This document shows, piece after piece, positions 1 through 7,570 of a DNA stretch of 55,038 nt. Source of the DNA: JAMCUI01 sp964520615 (lineage in GTDB: Bacteria; Patescibacteriota; Microgenomatia; 2-02-FULL-39-11). Within the stretch, counting starts at the first letter, position 1. Every line of letters starts with the position of its first letter. The position numbers and the translations under genes were made by a program. Under the pieces are notes generated by a model that saw nothing but the letters and a program-made list of their open reading frames with translations, had not been told where the DNA came from and searched no databases. The stretch is taken from contig CAZFNL010000099.1 of NCBI GenBank assembly GCA_964520615.1, forward strand, positions 1-55,038, given 5' to 3'.

Positions 1-59
1 TCTCCCATGACCGTAAACTGGGAGAACTTTTTGTGTAGGTCTATACCTATGTAATTCAT
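1..59 (-). CDS. IS110-family transposase, N-terminal fragment
   Basis: The gene reads leftward and runs off the window edge, so only about 19 codons are visible. They translate to MNYIGIDLHKKFSQFTVMG. The GIDLHKK..Q motif is the start of the RuvC-like DEDD domain of IS110/IS1111 transposases, and its first Asp is a catalytic residue in that family. A strong Shine-Dalgarno AAAGGAGG lies 5-12 nt upstream of the ATG. Whether the element is intact cannot be told from this window. Confidence 0.8.
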   Translation of the reverse strand, partial: MNYIGIDLHKKFSQFTVMG

Positions 60-76
60 GGTATCCTCCTTTTCTT

Positions 77-109
77 TGGGATAACTTTAATAACTCCTGC
101 ATTATCCCA
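77..109 (-). other. Hairpin in the transposase 5' leader
   Basis: TGGGATAA and TTATCCCA form a perfect 8-bp inverted repeat around a 17-nt loop, directly upstream of the transposase ribosome-binding site. IS110 elements carry a non-coding end that can encode the bridge RNA. This stem lies where such an end would be, but the guide loops cannot be assigned from a single copy. The rest of 110-197 shows nothing else recognisable. Confidence 0.45.
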
Positions 110-197
110 GAAAAGGCCTACACATTTTTCATAGCATCATAGAGTAATATTAGCGGAAATTGTTATTCTTCTCAAGACTTTTAATTATTGAAAGACA

Positions 198-226
198 TTG
201 ACTTAGTCTTTTTTGAGGATTAGAAT
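198..226 (+). promoter_or_regulatory. Sigma70-type promoter of the thiamine operon
   Basis: TTGACT (198-203) and TAGAAT (221-226) are separated by 17 bp. Transcription would start near 232, a few nucleotides before the TPP riboswitch. Confidence 0.75.
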
Positions 227-235
227 ATTAATTAT

Positions 236-333
236 TAAATGGGGAGCTTGATGGAAGTCAGGCTGAGAGTTTCCGAAATCTATCGGGATTACCCATATAA
301 CCTGATTTGGATAATGCCAACGCAGGGAAAATA
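236..333 (+). promoter_or_regulatory. TPP riboswitch (THI element)
   Basis: The conserved blocks appear in order: GGGGAGC, CAGGCTGAGAG, then ACCC, then AACCTGATTTGGATAATGCC, then AACGCAGGGAAAA. These are the pyrimidine- and pyrophosphate-binding cores of the thiamine pyrophosphate aptamer. An intrinsic terminator follows 6 nt later, so control is probably premature termination when TPP is bound. A short reading frame over 239-439 is only the aptamer read as protein. Confidence 0.95.
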
Positions 334-338
334 CACAG

Positions 339-363
339 CCATTCCTTGCGGAATGGTTTTTTT
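339..363 (+). terminator. Intrinsic terminator of the TPP riboswitch
   Basis: CCATTCC-TTGC-GGAATGG forms a 7-bp stem with a 4-nt loop, followed by seven T. Its position right after the aptamer makes it the expression platform. Confidence 0.9.
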
Positions 364-434
364 ATGTGAGGGTTTGCGAGTTTACGAGCAAATACTCTCA
401 CATATGGTGAGGAGCGAAGCGACGAATCCATATG
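364..434 (+). repeat. Two tandem hairpins, REP-like, over the cytX start codon
   Basis: The first hairpin runs from TGTGAG to CTCACA (365-402) with an inner TTTGC/GCAAA pairing. The second is CATATGG (401-407) with CCATATG (428-434), whose right arm contains the cytX ATG. Its 20-nt loop (408-427) nearly matches, in reverse complement, the sequence at 23853-23873 beside tRNA-Ile. That suggests a dispersed REP-like element. The GAGGAG in the loop could serve as a distant ribosome-binding site. Confidence 0.6.
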
Positions 435-1757
435 ACTAAAAAAAGAGTTCAGATTGTTAAATCTCCTCCGGAATGGGGGATTGAGCCGGTACCACCAAAA
501 TATCAGATACTTGGTTTCTTTGATTATTTTGTCTTGTGGGGAGATTTGGGCATGGGTCTTCTTGTCCTTTTGGCAGGCAGCTTTCTTGCCCCGGGGCTTG
601 GTTTTTTTCAGGCATTTGCCGCAATTGTCATAGGTTCTTTTGTAGGATGCATACTTTTGGCAGCTGTGGGTCTTATGGGCAGCAGGACCCATGCTCCCAC
701 AATGGTTCTCTTAAGATCGGTTTTGGGCATAAGAGGGTCATGGTTACCATCATTTTTCAATGTGATACAACTTATCGGCTGGACAATCTTTGAATTTGTA
801 GTTATGGGTATGACGGCAGTGGCGATACTAAAATCACTTTTTGGATTTGGAAATTATTACACAAGTGTTATGATGTTTGCTTTTTTAGTCATTCTAATGG
901 GAATAGGGGGAGTAACGGCTGTAGTGAGAAAATGGTTGAGAAAGTATGCCGTGTGGATTGTGACTTTGACTACAGCTTGGTTGACTTATCATATTTTTGC
1001 CGGAAACAATATTTCCACACTTTTGAGAAAAGCCGGAGACGGTAGCCTTTCTTTCTGGTCTGGGGTGGATATAGTTATTGCCATGCCTATATCTTGGTTG
1101 CCTCTTATTGCTGATTTCAATAGGTTTGCCAAAAACGACAGGCATGCTTTTTGGGGGTCTTTTTGGGGATATTTTCTCTCAAATATATGGCTTTATACTA
1201 TTGGGGCGGTCATACTTATGACAACTTCCGTAACCCAGGAGACAATAGGATTTATACAGGCGGTTTTGTTGTCTGCCGGCTCTCTGGCACTTCTTATACT
1301 TTTGGTTGATGAGACAAAAGAAGCCTGGGCAGATTTATACTCTTCAGCGGTATCAACACAAAATATATTTCCCCATATAAAGCAACGGACACTTATTATT
1401 TTTTTGGGAATATTCTCTTTAATTTCCGCGATGTTTATTGATATTACACAGTATGAGAATTTTCTTTATATTATAGGGTCAATATTCATTCCTCTTTTTG
1501 CCATTCTTATTGCTGACTATTTTTTTATACATAAAGGAAATATAGCTACAAAAGAGCTCTATAGTAAACATGGTCTGTATTGGTTTTCAAAAGGAATTAA
1601 TTGGTTGGCAATGTTATCTTGGGCTTTTGGGATTTTAGTCTACCAGTTTATTACCAGAAAACTGCCAGATCTGGGCGCATCCCTTCCGACATTTGTCTGC
1701 GTATTTATTGTATATTTACTTTTTATGAAACTGAGAGTTATTTTCAATGAAAATTGA
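432..1757 (+). CDS. cytX: CytX-type hydroxymethylpyrimidine permease (NCS1 family)
   Basis: This is a 441-residue polytopic membrane protein with about 12 hydrophobic segments. The N-terminus has the CytX pattern PEWGIEPVPPKYQILGFFDY, followed by a glycine-rich first helix of the nucleobase:cation symporter-1 family. CytX proteins are predicted to import the thiamine pyrimidine precursor HMP or its salvage forms. The location directly behind a TPP riboswitch, with thiE overlapping its end by 11 bp, supports that substrate. It would be the uptake step of a salvage pathway, since no thiC or thiG is seen nearby. The start codon lies inside a hairpin and lacks a well-spaced ribosome-binding site. 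Confidence 0.88.
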   Translation: MTKKRVQIVKSPPEWGIEPVPPKYQILGFFDYFVLWGDLGMGLLVLLAGSFLAPGLGFFQAFAAIVIGSFVGCILLAAVGLMGSRTHAPTMVLLRSVLGIRGSWLPSFFNVIQLIGWTIFEFVVMGMTAVAILKSLFGFGNYYTSVMMFAFLVILMGIGGVTAVVRKWLRKYAVWIVTLTTAWLTYHIFAGNNISTLLRKAGDGSLSFWSGVDIVIAMPISWLPLIADFNRFAKNDRHAFWGSFWGYFLSNIWLYTIGAVILMTTSVTQETIGFIQAVLLSAGSLALLILLVDETKEAWADLYSSAVSTQNIFPHIKQRTLIIFLGIFSLISAMFIDITQYENFLYIIGSIFIPLFAILIADYFFIHKGNIATKELYSKHGLYWFSKGINWLAMLSWAFGILVYQFITRKLPDLGASLPTFVCVFIVYLLFMKLRVIFNEN

Positions 1758-2379
1758 CTACTGTCTTTATTTGGTTACAGACAGGAATTTAGTCGGAAAA
1801 AAATCAGTCCTTTCAATTGTTTCGGAAGCAATAAAAGGCGGAGTGACAATCGTACAATACAGGGAAAAAAATGCTTCCACACGGTTGATGATTGAGGAAG
1901 GTAGAGTTCTTCATAAAATTACCAAGAAAGCGGGTATTCCTCTTATCATTGACGACAGGATAGATGTGGCATTGGCAATTGATGCTGAAGGAGTACATGT
2001 GGGGCAAAGCGATATGCCGGCAAATATTGCCCGGCAGATTATCGGACAGGAAAAAATATTGGGGGTTACGGCAAGCAATGTGGTAGAAGCAAGAAAAGCA
2101 GTTGAAGACGGGGCTGACTATCTGGGAGTGAGTGATATTTTCGGCTCCACAACTAAAACAGATACGGGGAAGCCTATTGGGGTTGGCATGATTAAACAAA
2201 TTATAAAAAAGGTAAAAATTCCCATTGTAGGAATAGGAGGTATCACTTTGGAAAATGCAAATCAGGTAATACGGGCGGGAGCCGATGGAATTGCCGTAAT
2301 ATCTGCGGTATTTCTGGCAAAGGAGCCGAAATTCGCTGCAGAAAAATTAAAAAAAATAGTTAATGAAGCGAAAAGTTAA
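1747..2379 (+). CDS. thiE: Thiamine-phosphate synthase
   Basis: ThiE joins HMP pyrophosphate to thiazole phosphate to make thiamine monophosphate in the cytoplasm. The 210-residue TIM barrel is the usual size. Visible motifs are VQYREKNAS (pyrophosphate site), LIIDDRIDVALAIDAEGVHV, the GSTTKTDT substrate loop near residue 135, and VGIGGITLENA in the C-terminal phosphate site. The start overlaps the end of cytX, implying translational coupling. thiM follows after 38 bp. Confidence 0.95.
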   Translation: MKIDYCLYLVTDRNLVGKKSVLSIVSEAIKGGVTIVQYREKNASTRLMIEEGRVLHKITKKAGIPLIIDDRIDVALAIDAEGVHVGQSDMPANIARQIIGQEKILGVTASNVVEARKAVEDGADYLGVSDIFGSTTKTDTGKPIGVGMIKQIIKKVKIPIVGIGGITLENANQVIRAGADGIAVISAVFLAKEPKFAAEKLKKIVNEAKS

Positions 2380-2417
2380 TTTTATATAAATTATTAATTT
2401 TAATTATTAGGAGAATT

Positions 2418-3227
2418 ATGGATAAAAAATTAAATCAAGAAGCAGGAGAAATATTAAAAAGAGTGAGAGAAAAAAAACCGCTTCTGCACCATATCACTAA
2501 TTTTGTCGTGATGAATGATACGGCAAATGTCACGCTGCATGTAGGAGCTCTTCCGGTCATGGCCCATGCCAGGGAAGAGATAGAGGAAATGATAGGTATT
2601 GCAAATGCACTGGTTTTAAATATAGGTACATTATCAAAGGATTGGATAGAATCAATGTTTATTGCCGGAAGAAAAGCAAACAGCATGGGGATTCCGATTA
2701 TTCTTGATCCGGTTGGGGCAGGCGCTACTAAATTGCGTACCAGTACATCACTTGAGTTACTAAGTAAATTGGAGATAGCAGTACTACGGGGAAACCAGGG
2801 AGAGATAGGTGCTGTTGCTGGTGCAGGAGGTAAAGTGAAAGGAGTGGAAAGCATCGTGGGAATAAAAGACCCAGTGAAAGTAGCACAAAATCTGGCTAAA
2901 AAATATAAGACAGTTGTGGTTATTACGGGAAAACGCGACATTATATCTTCCGGAAAAGAAACATATTTTGTCGACAACGGTGATCTGTGGCTCTCGACAA
3001 ATACAGGGACTGGTTGTATGTCTACTACCATGGTGGCTGCTTTTTGTGCAGTTGAAAAGAATTATGCTCTGGCATCTTCTGTAGCGCTTGCATGTTATGG
3101 ATATGCTGCCGAAATCGCAGCAAAAAAGGCAAAAGGCCCCGCCAGTTTCAAAATCGCCCTTCTTGATGCTTTATATAATATGACTTCCTCCCAACTGGCA
3201 AAGGGAGCAAAAATATATGTCGCCTAA
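2418..3227 (+). CDS. thiM: Hydroxyethylthiazole kinase
   Basis: ThiM phosphorylates salvaged 4-methyl-5-hydroxyethylthiazole, supplying the thiazole half to ThiE. The 269 residues carry HHITNFVVMNDTAN at the N-terminus, ILDPVGAGATKLRT, and the ribokinase-fold anion-hole motif NTGTGCM near residue 195 with the conserved Cys. AGGAG lies 6 nt before the ATG. The 3' end overlaps thiL by 11 bp. Together with cytX and thiD it indicates salvage of both thiamine halves. Confidence 0.95.
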   Translation: MDKKLNQEAGEILKRVREKKPLLHHITNFVVMNDTANVTLHVGALPVMAHAREEIEEMIGIANALVLNIGTLSKDWIESMFIAGRKANSMGIPIILDPVGAGATKLRTSTSLELLSKLEIAVLRGNQGEIGAVAGAGGKVKGVESIVGIKDPVKVAQNLAKKYKTVVVITGKRDIISSGKETYFVDNGDLWLSTNTGTGCMSTTMVAAFCAVEKNYALASSVALACYGYAAEIAAKKAKGPASFKIALLDALYNMTSSQLAKGAKIYVA

Positions 3228-4221
3228 GTTATCGGGTGAATTTGGTTTGATCCAAAAGCTTACGTCAGAGTTGAAAGTAAAAAATCGGGATGTAATTGTG
3301 GGAATAGGTGATGACTGTGCAGTTTTGTCTTTTGATAAAAATTATTTTGAACTGTTAACTTGTGATGTACAGGTTGCGGGTAGACATTTTGTTTTGGAAA
3401 ATTTGGAGCCGGAAAATATCGGCCACAAAGCAATTGCAATAAACATTAGCGATATTGCTGCAATGGGCGGGTTACCTACTGTCTGTCTGGTTTCCCTGAT
3501 TTTACCCAAGAATATCTCTACCGATTTTGTTCAAAGGATTTATAAAGGAATAGATAGGATCTGTAGTAGATACAATATACAGGTGACAGGAGGAAATATA
3601 TCCTCGGGAAAAGATTTGGCAATTGACATTTTTATGCTGGGAAAAGTAAAAAAGAGTAATCTGCTTTTGCGGTCCGGCGCAAATATTGGAGATGACGTTT
3701 TAGTAACTGGTACGTTGGGAGATGCTGCAGCGGGGCTTTTTATAGCCAAAGACAAAAAATTATTGTCGGTAAAGACTAGAAGATTATTGCAGAGACAACT
3801 GGCTCCAAATCCGAGAATTGGTGAGTCAAAATTAGTTGCCGAAAGTGGTATGGCAACAGCGATGATTGACGTAAGTGATGGGTTAAGCGGTGACATTTGT
3901 CACATATGTGAAAAAAGTAATGTTGGAGTTGAGATATATGGGGATAAGCTTCCAGTTACCAAAGACGTGTTAGAGTTTTCCCAAAAAGTAAAAAGGAATC
4001 CATACGATTTAGCTTTTAATGGTGGAGAAGATTATGAACTTTTATTTACCTCAAGACCTGAAGATGCAAAGTTTTTAATTTCAGAAGTTAAAAAGAGGAC
4101 AAATACAGAAGTAAAAATAATAGGTAAAATATTACCTAAAAAAATGGGTAGATGGTTGGTAACAAAAGATGAAAAAAGAGTGACGTTAAAATCAGGCAGT
4201 TGGGATCACTTGAGAAAATAA
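3217..4221 (+). CDS. thiL: Thiamine-monophosphate kinase
   Basis: ThiL phosphorylates thiamine monophosphate to the active cofactor TPP. The 334-residue protein belongs to the PurM/ThiL ATP-binding fold. Motifs seen are GIGDDCAVL with metal-binding Asp pairs, VSDGLSGDI near residue 218, and GGEDYELLFT near residue 268. It overlaps the end of thiM and closes the tightly coupled part of the operon. thiD follows after 58 bp. Confidence 0.95.
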   Translation: MSPKLSGEFGLIQKLTSELKVKNRDVIVGIGDDCAVLSFDKNYFELLTCDVQVAGRHFVLENLEPENIGHKAIAINISDIAAMGGLPTVCLVSLILPKNISTDFVQRIYKGIDRICSRYNIQVTGGNISSGKDLAIDIFMLGKVKKSNLLLRSGANIGDDVLVTGTLGDAAAGLFIAKDKKLLSVKTRRLLQRQLAPNPRIGESKLVAESGMATAMIDVSDGLSGDICHICEKSNVGVEIYGDKLPVTKDVLEFSQKVKRNPYDLAFNGGEDYELLFTSRPEDAKFLISEVKKRTNTEVKIIGKILPKKMGRWLVTKDEKRVTLKSGSWDHLRK

Positions 4222-4279
4222 CAGACTGATATTTTATCCCTAATTGTTAATAGTCAACTAATAATTATTAAACTTATTT

Positions 4280-5083
4280 GTGCAACTGAAAAAAGCTTTA
4301 ACTATTGCAGGGTCAGATAGCGGCGGGGGAGCAGGTATACAGGCGGATCTCAAAACTTTCGCCGCAAGGGGGGTTTATGGGATGAGTGTTATTACTGCCA
4401 TTACGGCCCAAAATACTATTGGGGTACAGGGAGTTTTTGAGTTGCCAATATCTATTGTAAAAGAGCAGATAAAGTCGGTAATGAAAGATCTGAAGCCGGA
4501 TGTCATAAAAATCGGTATGCTAGCTAGTTGTCAAATAATAAAAACAGTCGTTTCTGAGTTGAAGGAATATAAGGAAATCCCTTTTGTTGTTGATCCTGTA
4601 ATGGTAGCAAAAAGCGGGGATAGGTTATTAAAAAAAGATGCCCAGTCAGCACTTATAAAATATCTTTTTCCTTTATCATTTGTCATTACTCCCAATCTCC
4701 ACGAGGTCAAAGCTTTGCTGGGTATTGAAGTGAGGGAAATATACGAAATGAAAAAAGCCGCTGTGTTTCTCAAAAAAATGGGCCCTAAAAATGTAATTGT
4801 AAAGGGTGGACATTTGCCGGAAAGGAAAAATTCCATAGATATTCTTTATGACGGAAAATCATTCTATATTTTTGATGAAAAAAGAATAGAAACAAAAAAT
4901 ACTCACGGTACAGGATGCACTTTCTCTTCAGCTGTTGCAGCAGAACTTGCTAAAGGTAAAAGTTTGCCTCAAGCAGTCAAAATTGCCAAAAGATATATCT
5001 CGGAAGCGTTGAAATATTCTGCTGGATTAAATATTGGAAGAGGACACGGACCTCTCCATCATTTATATCTCCTTAGTAAATAA
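4280..5083 (+). CDS. thiD: Hydroxymethylpyrimidine/phosphomethylpyrimidine kinase
   Basis: ThiD phosphorylates HMP and HMP-P to the pyrophosphate used by ThiE. The protein has 267 residues with a GTG start. It shows the family signature AGSDSGGGAGIQADLKTF at residues 7-24, DPVMVAKSG near residue 110, and the catalytic THGTGCTFSSA near residue 210. It has no fused ThiE or ThiN domain. It probably belongs to the riboswitch-controlled transcript; no terminator or clear promoter was seen in the 58-bp gap before it. Confidence 0.94.
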   Translation: MQLKKALTIAGSDSGGGAGIQADLKTFAARGVYGMSVITAITAQNTIGVQGVFELPISIVKEQIKSVMKDLKPDVIKIGMLASCQIIKTVVSELKEYKEIPFVVDPVMVAKSGDRLLKKDAQSALIKYLFPLSFVITPNLHEVKALLGIEVREIYEMKKAAVFLKKMGPKNVIVKGGHLPERKNSIDILYDGKSFYIFDEKRIETKNTHGTGCTFSSAVAAELAKGKSLPQAVKIAKRYISEALKYSAGLNIGRGHGPLHHLYLLSK

Positions 5084-5182
5084 ATATACTTCAAAAACTC
5101 AATTTACACTTTATTTTCAGTATATATATAATCAGCTTTTTAGTATCTCACTTTGCTTGGTTCTGCAAACCGGATAAGATGG

Positions 5183-5190
5183 TATAGAAT
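5183..5190 (+). promoter_or_regulatory. Extended -10 element abutting the start codon
   Basis: TATAGAAT is preceded by TGG (extended -10) and ends 6 nt before the ATG at 5197. No good -35 is evident. The predicted start of transcription is at or next to the start codon, giving a leaderless mRNA. Confidence 0.45.
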
Positions 5191-5196
5191 AAAAAT

Positions 5197-5871
5197 ATGT
5201 TAAACAGAAAAAAACGTTACCTGCAGATTGCCCTAAATAGTACATTAAATGATGCATACAACATCATCCAATCACTTCCTGCAAGCGATAGGATTATTAT
5301 TGAAGCAGGTACCCCTCTTATTAAAAGGTATGGGATGGATTCCATTGCCAGTCTTTACCGGTGGTGGGGAGAAAGACTGGAAAGATTAGATGTTAGTCCT
5401 TATATCGTAGCGGACTTAAAGACAATGGACAGGGCAGAGACTGAAGTGAATATAGCTAAAAATGCCGGGGCATCTGCAGTGATCAGTCTAGGTTGGGCGC
5501 CAGTTGAGACTATTAATTCGTTTATAGAATCCTGTAAGAGAGAAGGTTTGGATAGTATGCTTGACATGATGAATGTGGAGCAGCCGGTAAAAGTGTTAAG
5601 GAAGCTGAAAAAGCTGCCTGATGTAGCGCTACTTCACCGCGGTGTAGATGAGGAAAAATTCAACAGAGACAAACCCATTCCGTATATCCAGATAAACAAG
5701 ATTCATGCCAGTTATAATCTTCTTCTCTCAATAGCCGGAGGGGATACGATAAGAGAAGTTCAGCGGGCTGTTTTTAATGATGCTGATATAGTAGTGGTAT
5801 GGAAAGAGTTTTATCAGTCAACTGCGGATACCAGTCAACTGGCAGAAGAATTTTTGAAGGCGATTAAGTAA
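5197..5871 (+). CDS. HUMPS-family protein (OMP decarboxylase/hexulose-6-phosphate synthase superfamily)
   Basis: The 224-residue TIM barrel aligns best in feel with hexulose-6-phosphate synthases. It begins LQIALNSTLNDA, continues IIEAGTPLIKRYG, and has the catalytic D-x-K-x-x-D pattern as ADLKTMDRAETE near residue 75. It then has ASAVISLGWAPVETI and, near the C-terminus, SIAGGD. The family includes OMP decarboxylase, hexulose-6-phosphate synthase and 3-keto-gulonate-6-phosphate decarboxylase. The ADLKTMD signature favours the sugar-phosphate branch, but the substrate is not settled. No partner isomerase or pyrimidine gene is nearby. The gene ends convergently, 12 bp from the slipin. Confidence 0.7.
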   Translation: MLNRKKRYLQIALNSTLNDAYNIIQSLPASDRIIIEAGTPLIKRYGMDSIASLYRWWGERLERLDVSPYIVADLKTMDRAETEVNIAKNAGASAVISLGWAPVETINSFIESCKREGLDSMLDMMNVEQPVKVLRKLKKLPDVALLHRGVDEEKFNRDKPIPYIQINKIHASYNLLLSIAGGDTIREVQRAVFNDADIVVVWKEFYQSTADTSQLAEEFLKAIK

Positions 5872-5883
5872 TTATTTAAGAAA

Positions 5884-6630
5884 TTATTGGTTAGCAAGTT
5901 TTTTCAATCCTTCCAAAACCTGGATGGGAAGGGCAAAGACGACTGTGTTTGACGGATTGGAGGTAGTTGCTTCAATTGTCTGTAAAGTTCTTAAAGAGAT
6001 TGCTCCTGATGTAGCCATTTGTTCCATAGCTTTTTTAAGGTTTGCTGAAGCAGATAATTCTCCTTGGGAGCGGATGATTGTCGCCCTTCTTTCCCTTTCC
6101 GCCTCAGCCTGTTTAGCCATTGCTCTTTTCATATCTGCTGGTAACTCTATGTCCTGGATTTTAATGGCTGTGACATCAACTCCCCATTCGGTAGTTTCAA
6201 TGTCAACGATCTTTTTTATCTCCTCCGCAATTTTCTGTCTGTCGACAAGAAGACTATCCAGTTCTACACCTCCAATAACGTCACGCAGTGCTGTTTGGGC
6301 ATATTGAGTGACAGCATAAGTATAATCCTGGATTTTGAGGACGGCATCCTCAGGTTTGTTTACCTGGAAGTAAACAACTGCGTTTATTCCCACAGGCACG
6401 TTATCTTTGGTAATGACTTCCTGTTGGGGGATATCAGAAGTTGTGATTCGAATGTCTACTTTAATCAGTCTTTGGAAAATAGGGAAGACTACTTTAAGAC
6501 CAGGATCAAGAGTATAGGAATATGAACCAAGAGTCAGAACAATTCCTCTTTCATACTGGTCGATCACTTTTAGACCAGATAGAACCAGAAGAATAAGAAA
6601 GACTATGACAGCAGTAAAAAATATCCCCAC
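5884..6630 (-). CDS. Slipin (SPFH/stomatin-prohibitin family)
   Basis: The 248-residue protein has one N-terminal membrane anchor (about residues 3-20). A band-7/SPFH domain follows, beginning KVIDQYERGIVLTLGSY, with DIRITTSDIPQQEVITKDN and AEAERERRATIIRSQGE typical of p-stomatins. Slipins form membrane-bound oligomers that organise lipid microdomains and are often paired with an NfeD protease. No nfeD lies next to it here. It starts with GTG and has no clear ribosome-binding site. It is divergent from the Phd antitoxin gene. Confidence 0.9.
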   Translation of the reverse strand: MGIFFTAVIVFLILLVLSGLKVIDQYERGIVLTLGSYSYTLDPGLKVVFPIFQRLIKVDIRITTSDIPQQEVITKDNVPVGINAVVYFQVNKPEDAVLKIQDYTYAVTQYAQTALRDVIGGVELDSLLVDRQKIAEEIKKIVDIETTEWGVDVTAIKIQDIELPADMKRAMAKQAEAERERRATIIRSQGELSASANLKKAMEQMATSGAISLRTLQTIEATTSNPSNTVVFALPIQVLEGLKKLANQ

Positions 6631-6683
6631 AAAATCAGTGTATCAATTTTTTATGATGTCAACAAGTGATTTATTTCATTGCA

Positions 6684-6719
6684 TTGACAAATAATTGTGA
6701 CCATGGTATCATGACCATG
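6684..6719 (+). promoter_or_regulatory. Promoter with overlapping operator for the toxin-antitoxin pair
   Basis: TTGACA (6684-6689), a 17-bp spacer and TATCAT (6707-6712) form a near-consensus promoter with an extended TGG. The inverted repeat ATGGT/ACCAT (6703-6707, 6714-6718) and the direct repeat TGACCATG (6698-6705, 6712-6719) straddle the -10. These are plausible binding sites for Phd autorepression. The ATG at 6725 is only 12 nt past the -10, so the mRNA is nearly leaderless. Confidence 0.7.
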
Positions 6720-6724
6720 AGCAT

Positions 6725-6958
6725 ATGGAAGATATCATATCAAAATCACAGTTTAAGCCACGGGTTCTTGAGTATCTGCGGATAGTGGAAAAAAAGAAAA
6801 AACCCATAATCATATCACACGCAGGAAAACCGGTTGTCCAAATCATTCCGTATACTGATAATCCCAAAAAGAAACTGGCGGACTTGCGGGGCAGCGTAAT
6901 CTCATATAAATACCCGTCCCGTCCGGTGGGGCTGGCTGACTGGGAAATCTTGAAATGA
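6725..6958 (+). CDS. Phd/YefM-family antitoxin
   Basis: This 77-residue protein starts MEDIISKSQFKPRVLEYLRIV and continues PIIISHAGKPVVQIIPY. This is the Phd/YefM fold, with a DNA-binding dimer domain and a C-terminal tail that should neutralise the toxin. The final GLADWEILK is the likely toxin-wrapping tail. Its stop codon overlaps the toxin start as ATGA, the usual coupling in type II systems. The operator-like repeats over its promoter suggest autoregulation. Confidence 0.85.
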   Translation: MEDIISKSQFKPRVLEYLRIVEKKKKPIIISHAGKPVVQIIPYTDNPKKKLADLRGSVISYKYPSRPVGLADWEILK

Positions 6959-7350
6959 TAATTCTGGATACGCAATCACTCATATGGTGGATTGGAAACC
7001 CCCAAAAGCTGTCAAAAAAGGCATCACTTGCGATAGACAAGGCTATGGCAGACGGCAGACTCTTTGTTTCAAGCATAAGTATCTGGGAGATATGCATGCT
7101 GGTGAAAGCGGGAAGACTGACGCTCTCAATGGATATTGCGGACTGGATCGGGAAGGTGGAGGCGTTACCTTTTCTGCAGTTTATATCAGTTGACAGTGAT
7201 ATTGCCATAGGATCGGTGTTTCTTCAGGAACCGTTTCATAAAGATCCCGCAGACAGAATGATAGTCGCCACGGCTTTAAATCTGGGAGCATCCATAGTCA
7301 CGAGCGACCGAAGGATTCTGAAATACCGGCATGTCAGGTCGATATGGTGA
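6955..7350 (+). CDS. VapC-like PIN-domain toxin
   Basis: The 131-residue PIN domain begins MIILDTQSLIWWIGNP with the first acidic residue of the active site. A central VSSISIWEICMLVKAGRL supplies the conserved Glu, and DPADRMIVATAL...TSDRRI supplies the C-terminal acidic residues. PIN toxins are Mg-dependent ribonucleases that usually cleave tRNA or rRNA. The DTQSLIWW start is the type commonly paired with Phd/YefM antitoxins. All key acidic residues appear present, so it is probably functional. Confidence 0.87.
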   Translation: MIILDTQSLIWWIGNPQKLSKKASLAIDKAMADGRLFVSSISIWEICMLVKAGRLTLSMDIADWIGKVEALPFLQFISVDSDIAIGSVFLQEPFHKDPADRMIVATALNLGASIVTSDRRILKYRHVRSIW

Positions 7351-7451
7351 TATTTATGCCGCTTTTTAAAATAGCTTTTTCACTCCCGAAGTGGAAGGAT
7401 TATCCGATAAATTGATAAAAACTTGATTTGTTTTTAAATACAGACCGAATT

Positions 7452-7481
7452 TTGACAGATTGGGTATAATTGTGGTAATAT
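7452..7481 (+). promoter_or_regulatory. Promoter ahead of a terminator-containing leader
   Basis: TTGACA (7452-7457), an 18-bp spacer and TAATAT (7476-7481) with an extended TGG. Transcription would start near 7488 and meet a terminator within 70 nt. Confidence 0.55.
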
Positions 7482-7532
7482 ATAATATGGTTGGTCAAAT
7501 TGATTTCAGCCAAATAAATAAAGATTTTTACA

Positions 7533-7556
7533 ACTCGGCTACGGCCGGGTTTTTTT
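7533..7556 (+). terminator. Intrinsic terminator or attenuator just before the next gene
   Basis: ACTCGGC-TACG-GCCGGGT with seven T. The stem ends 14 nt before the following ATG and lies about 45 nt downstream of a promoter. It could be an attenuator rather than the end of the toxin operon. No known aptamer was recognised in 7488-7532. Confidence 0.75.
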
Positions 7557-7570
7557 GATGGAGTTTATAC

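Noticed and set aside
239..439. Small open frame of 66 codons on the plus strand
   Set aside because: It coincides with the TPP aptamer, its terminator and the following hairpins, so the sequence is constrained as RNA, not protein.
6657..6662. TTGACA on the minus strand as the slipin promoter
   Set aside because: No acceptable -10 was found at 16-18 bp, so only the -35-like hexamer can be claimed.
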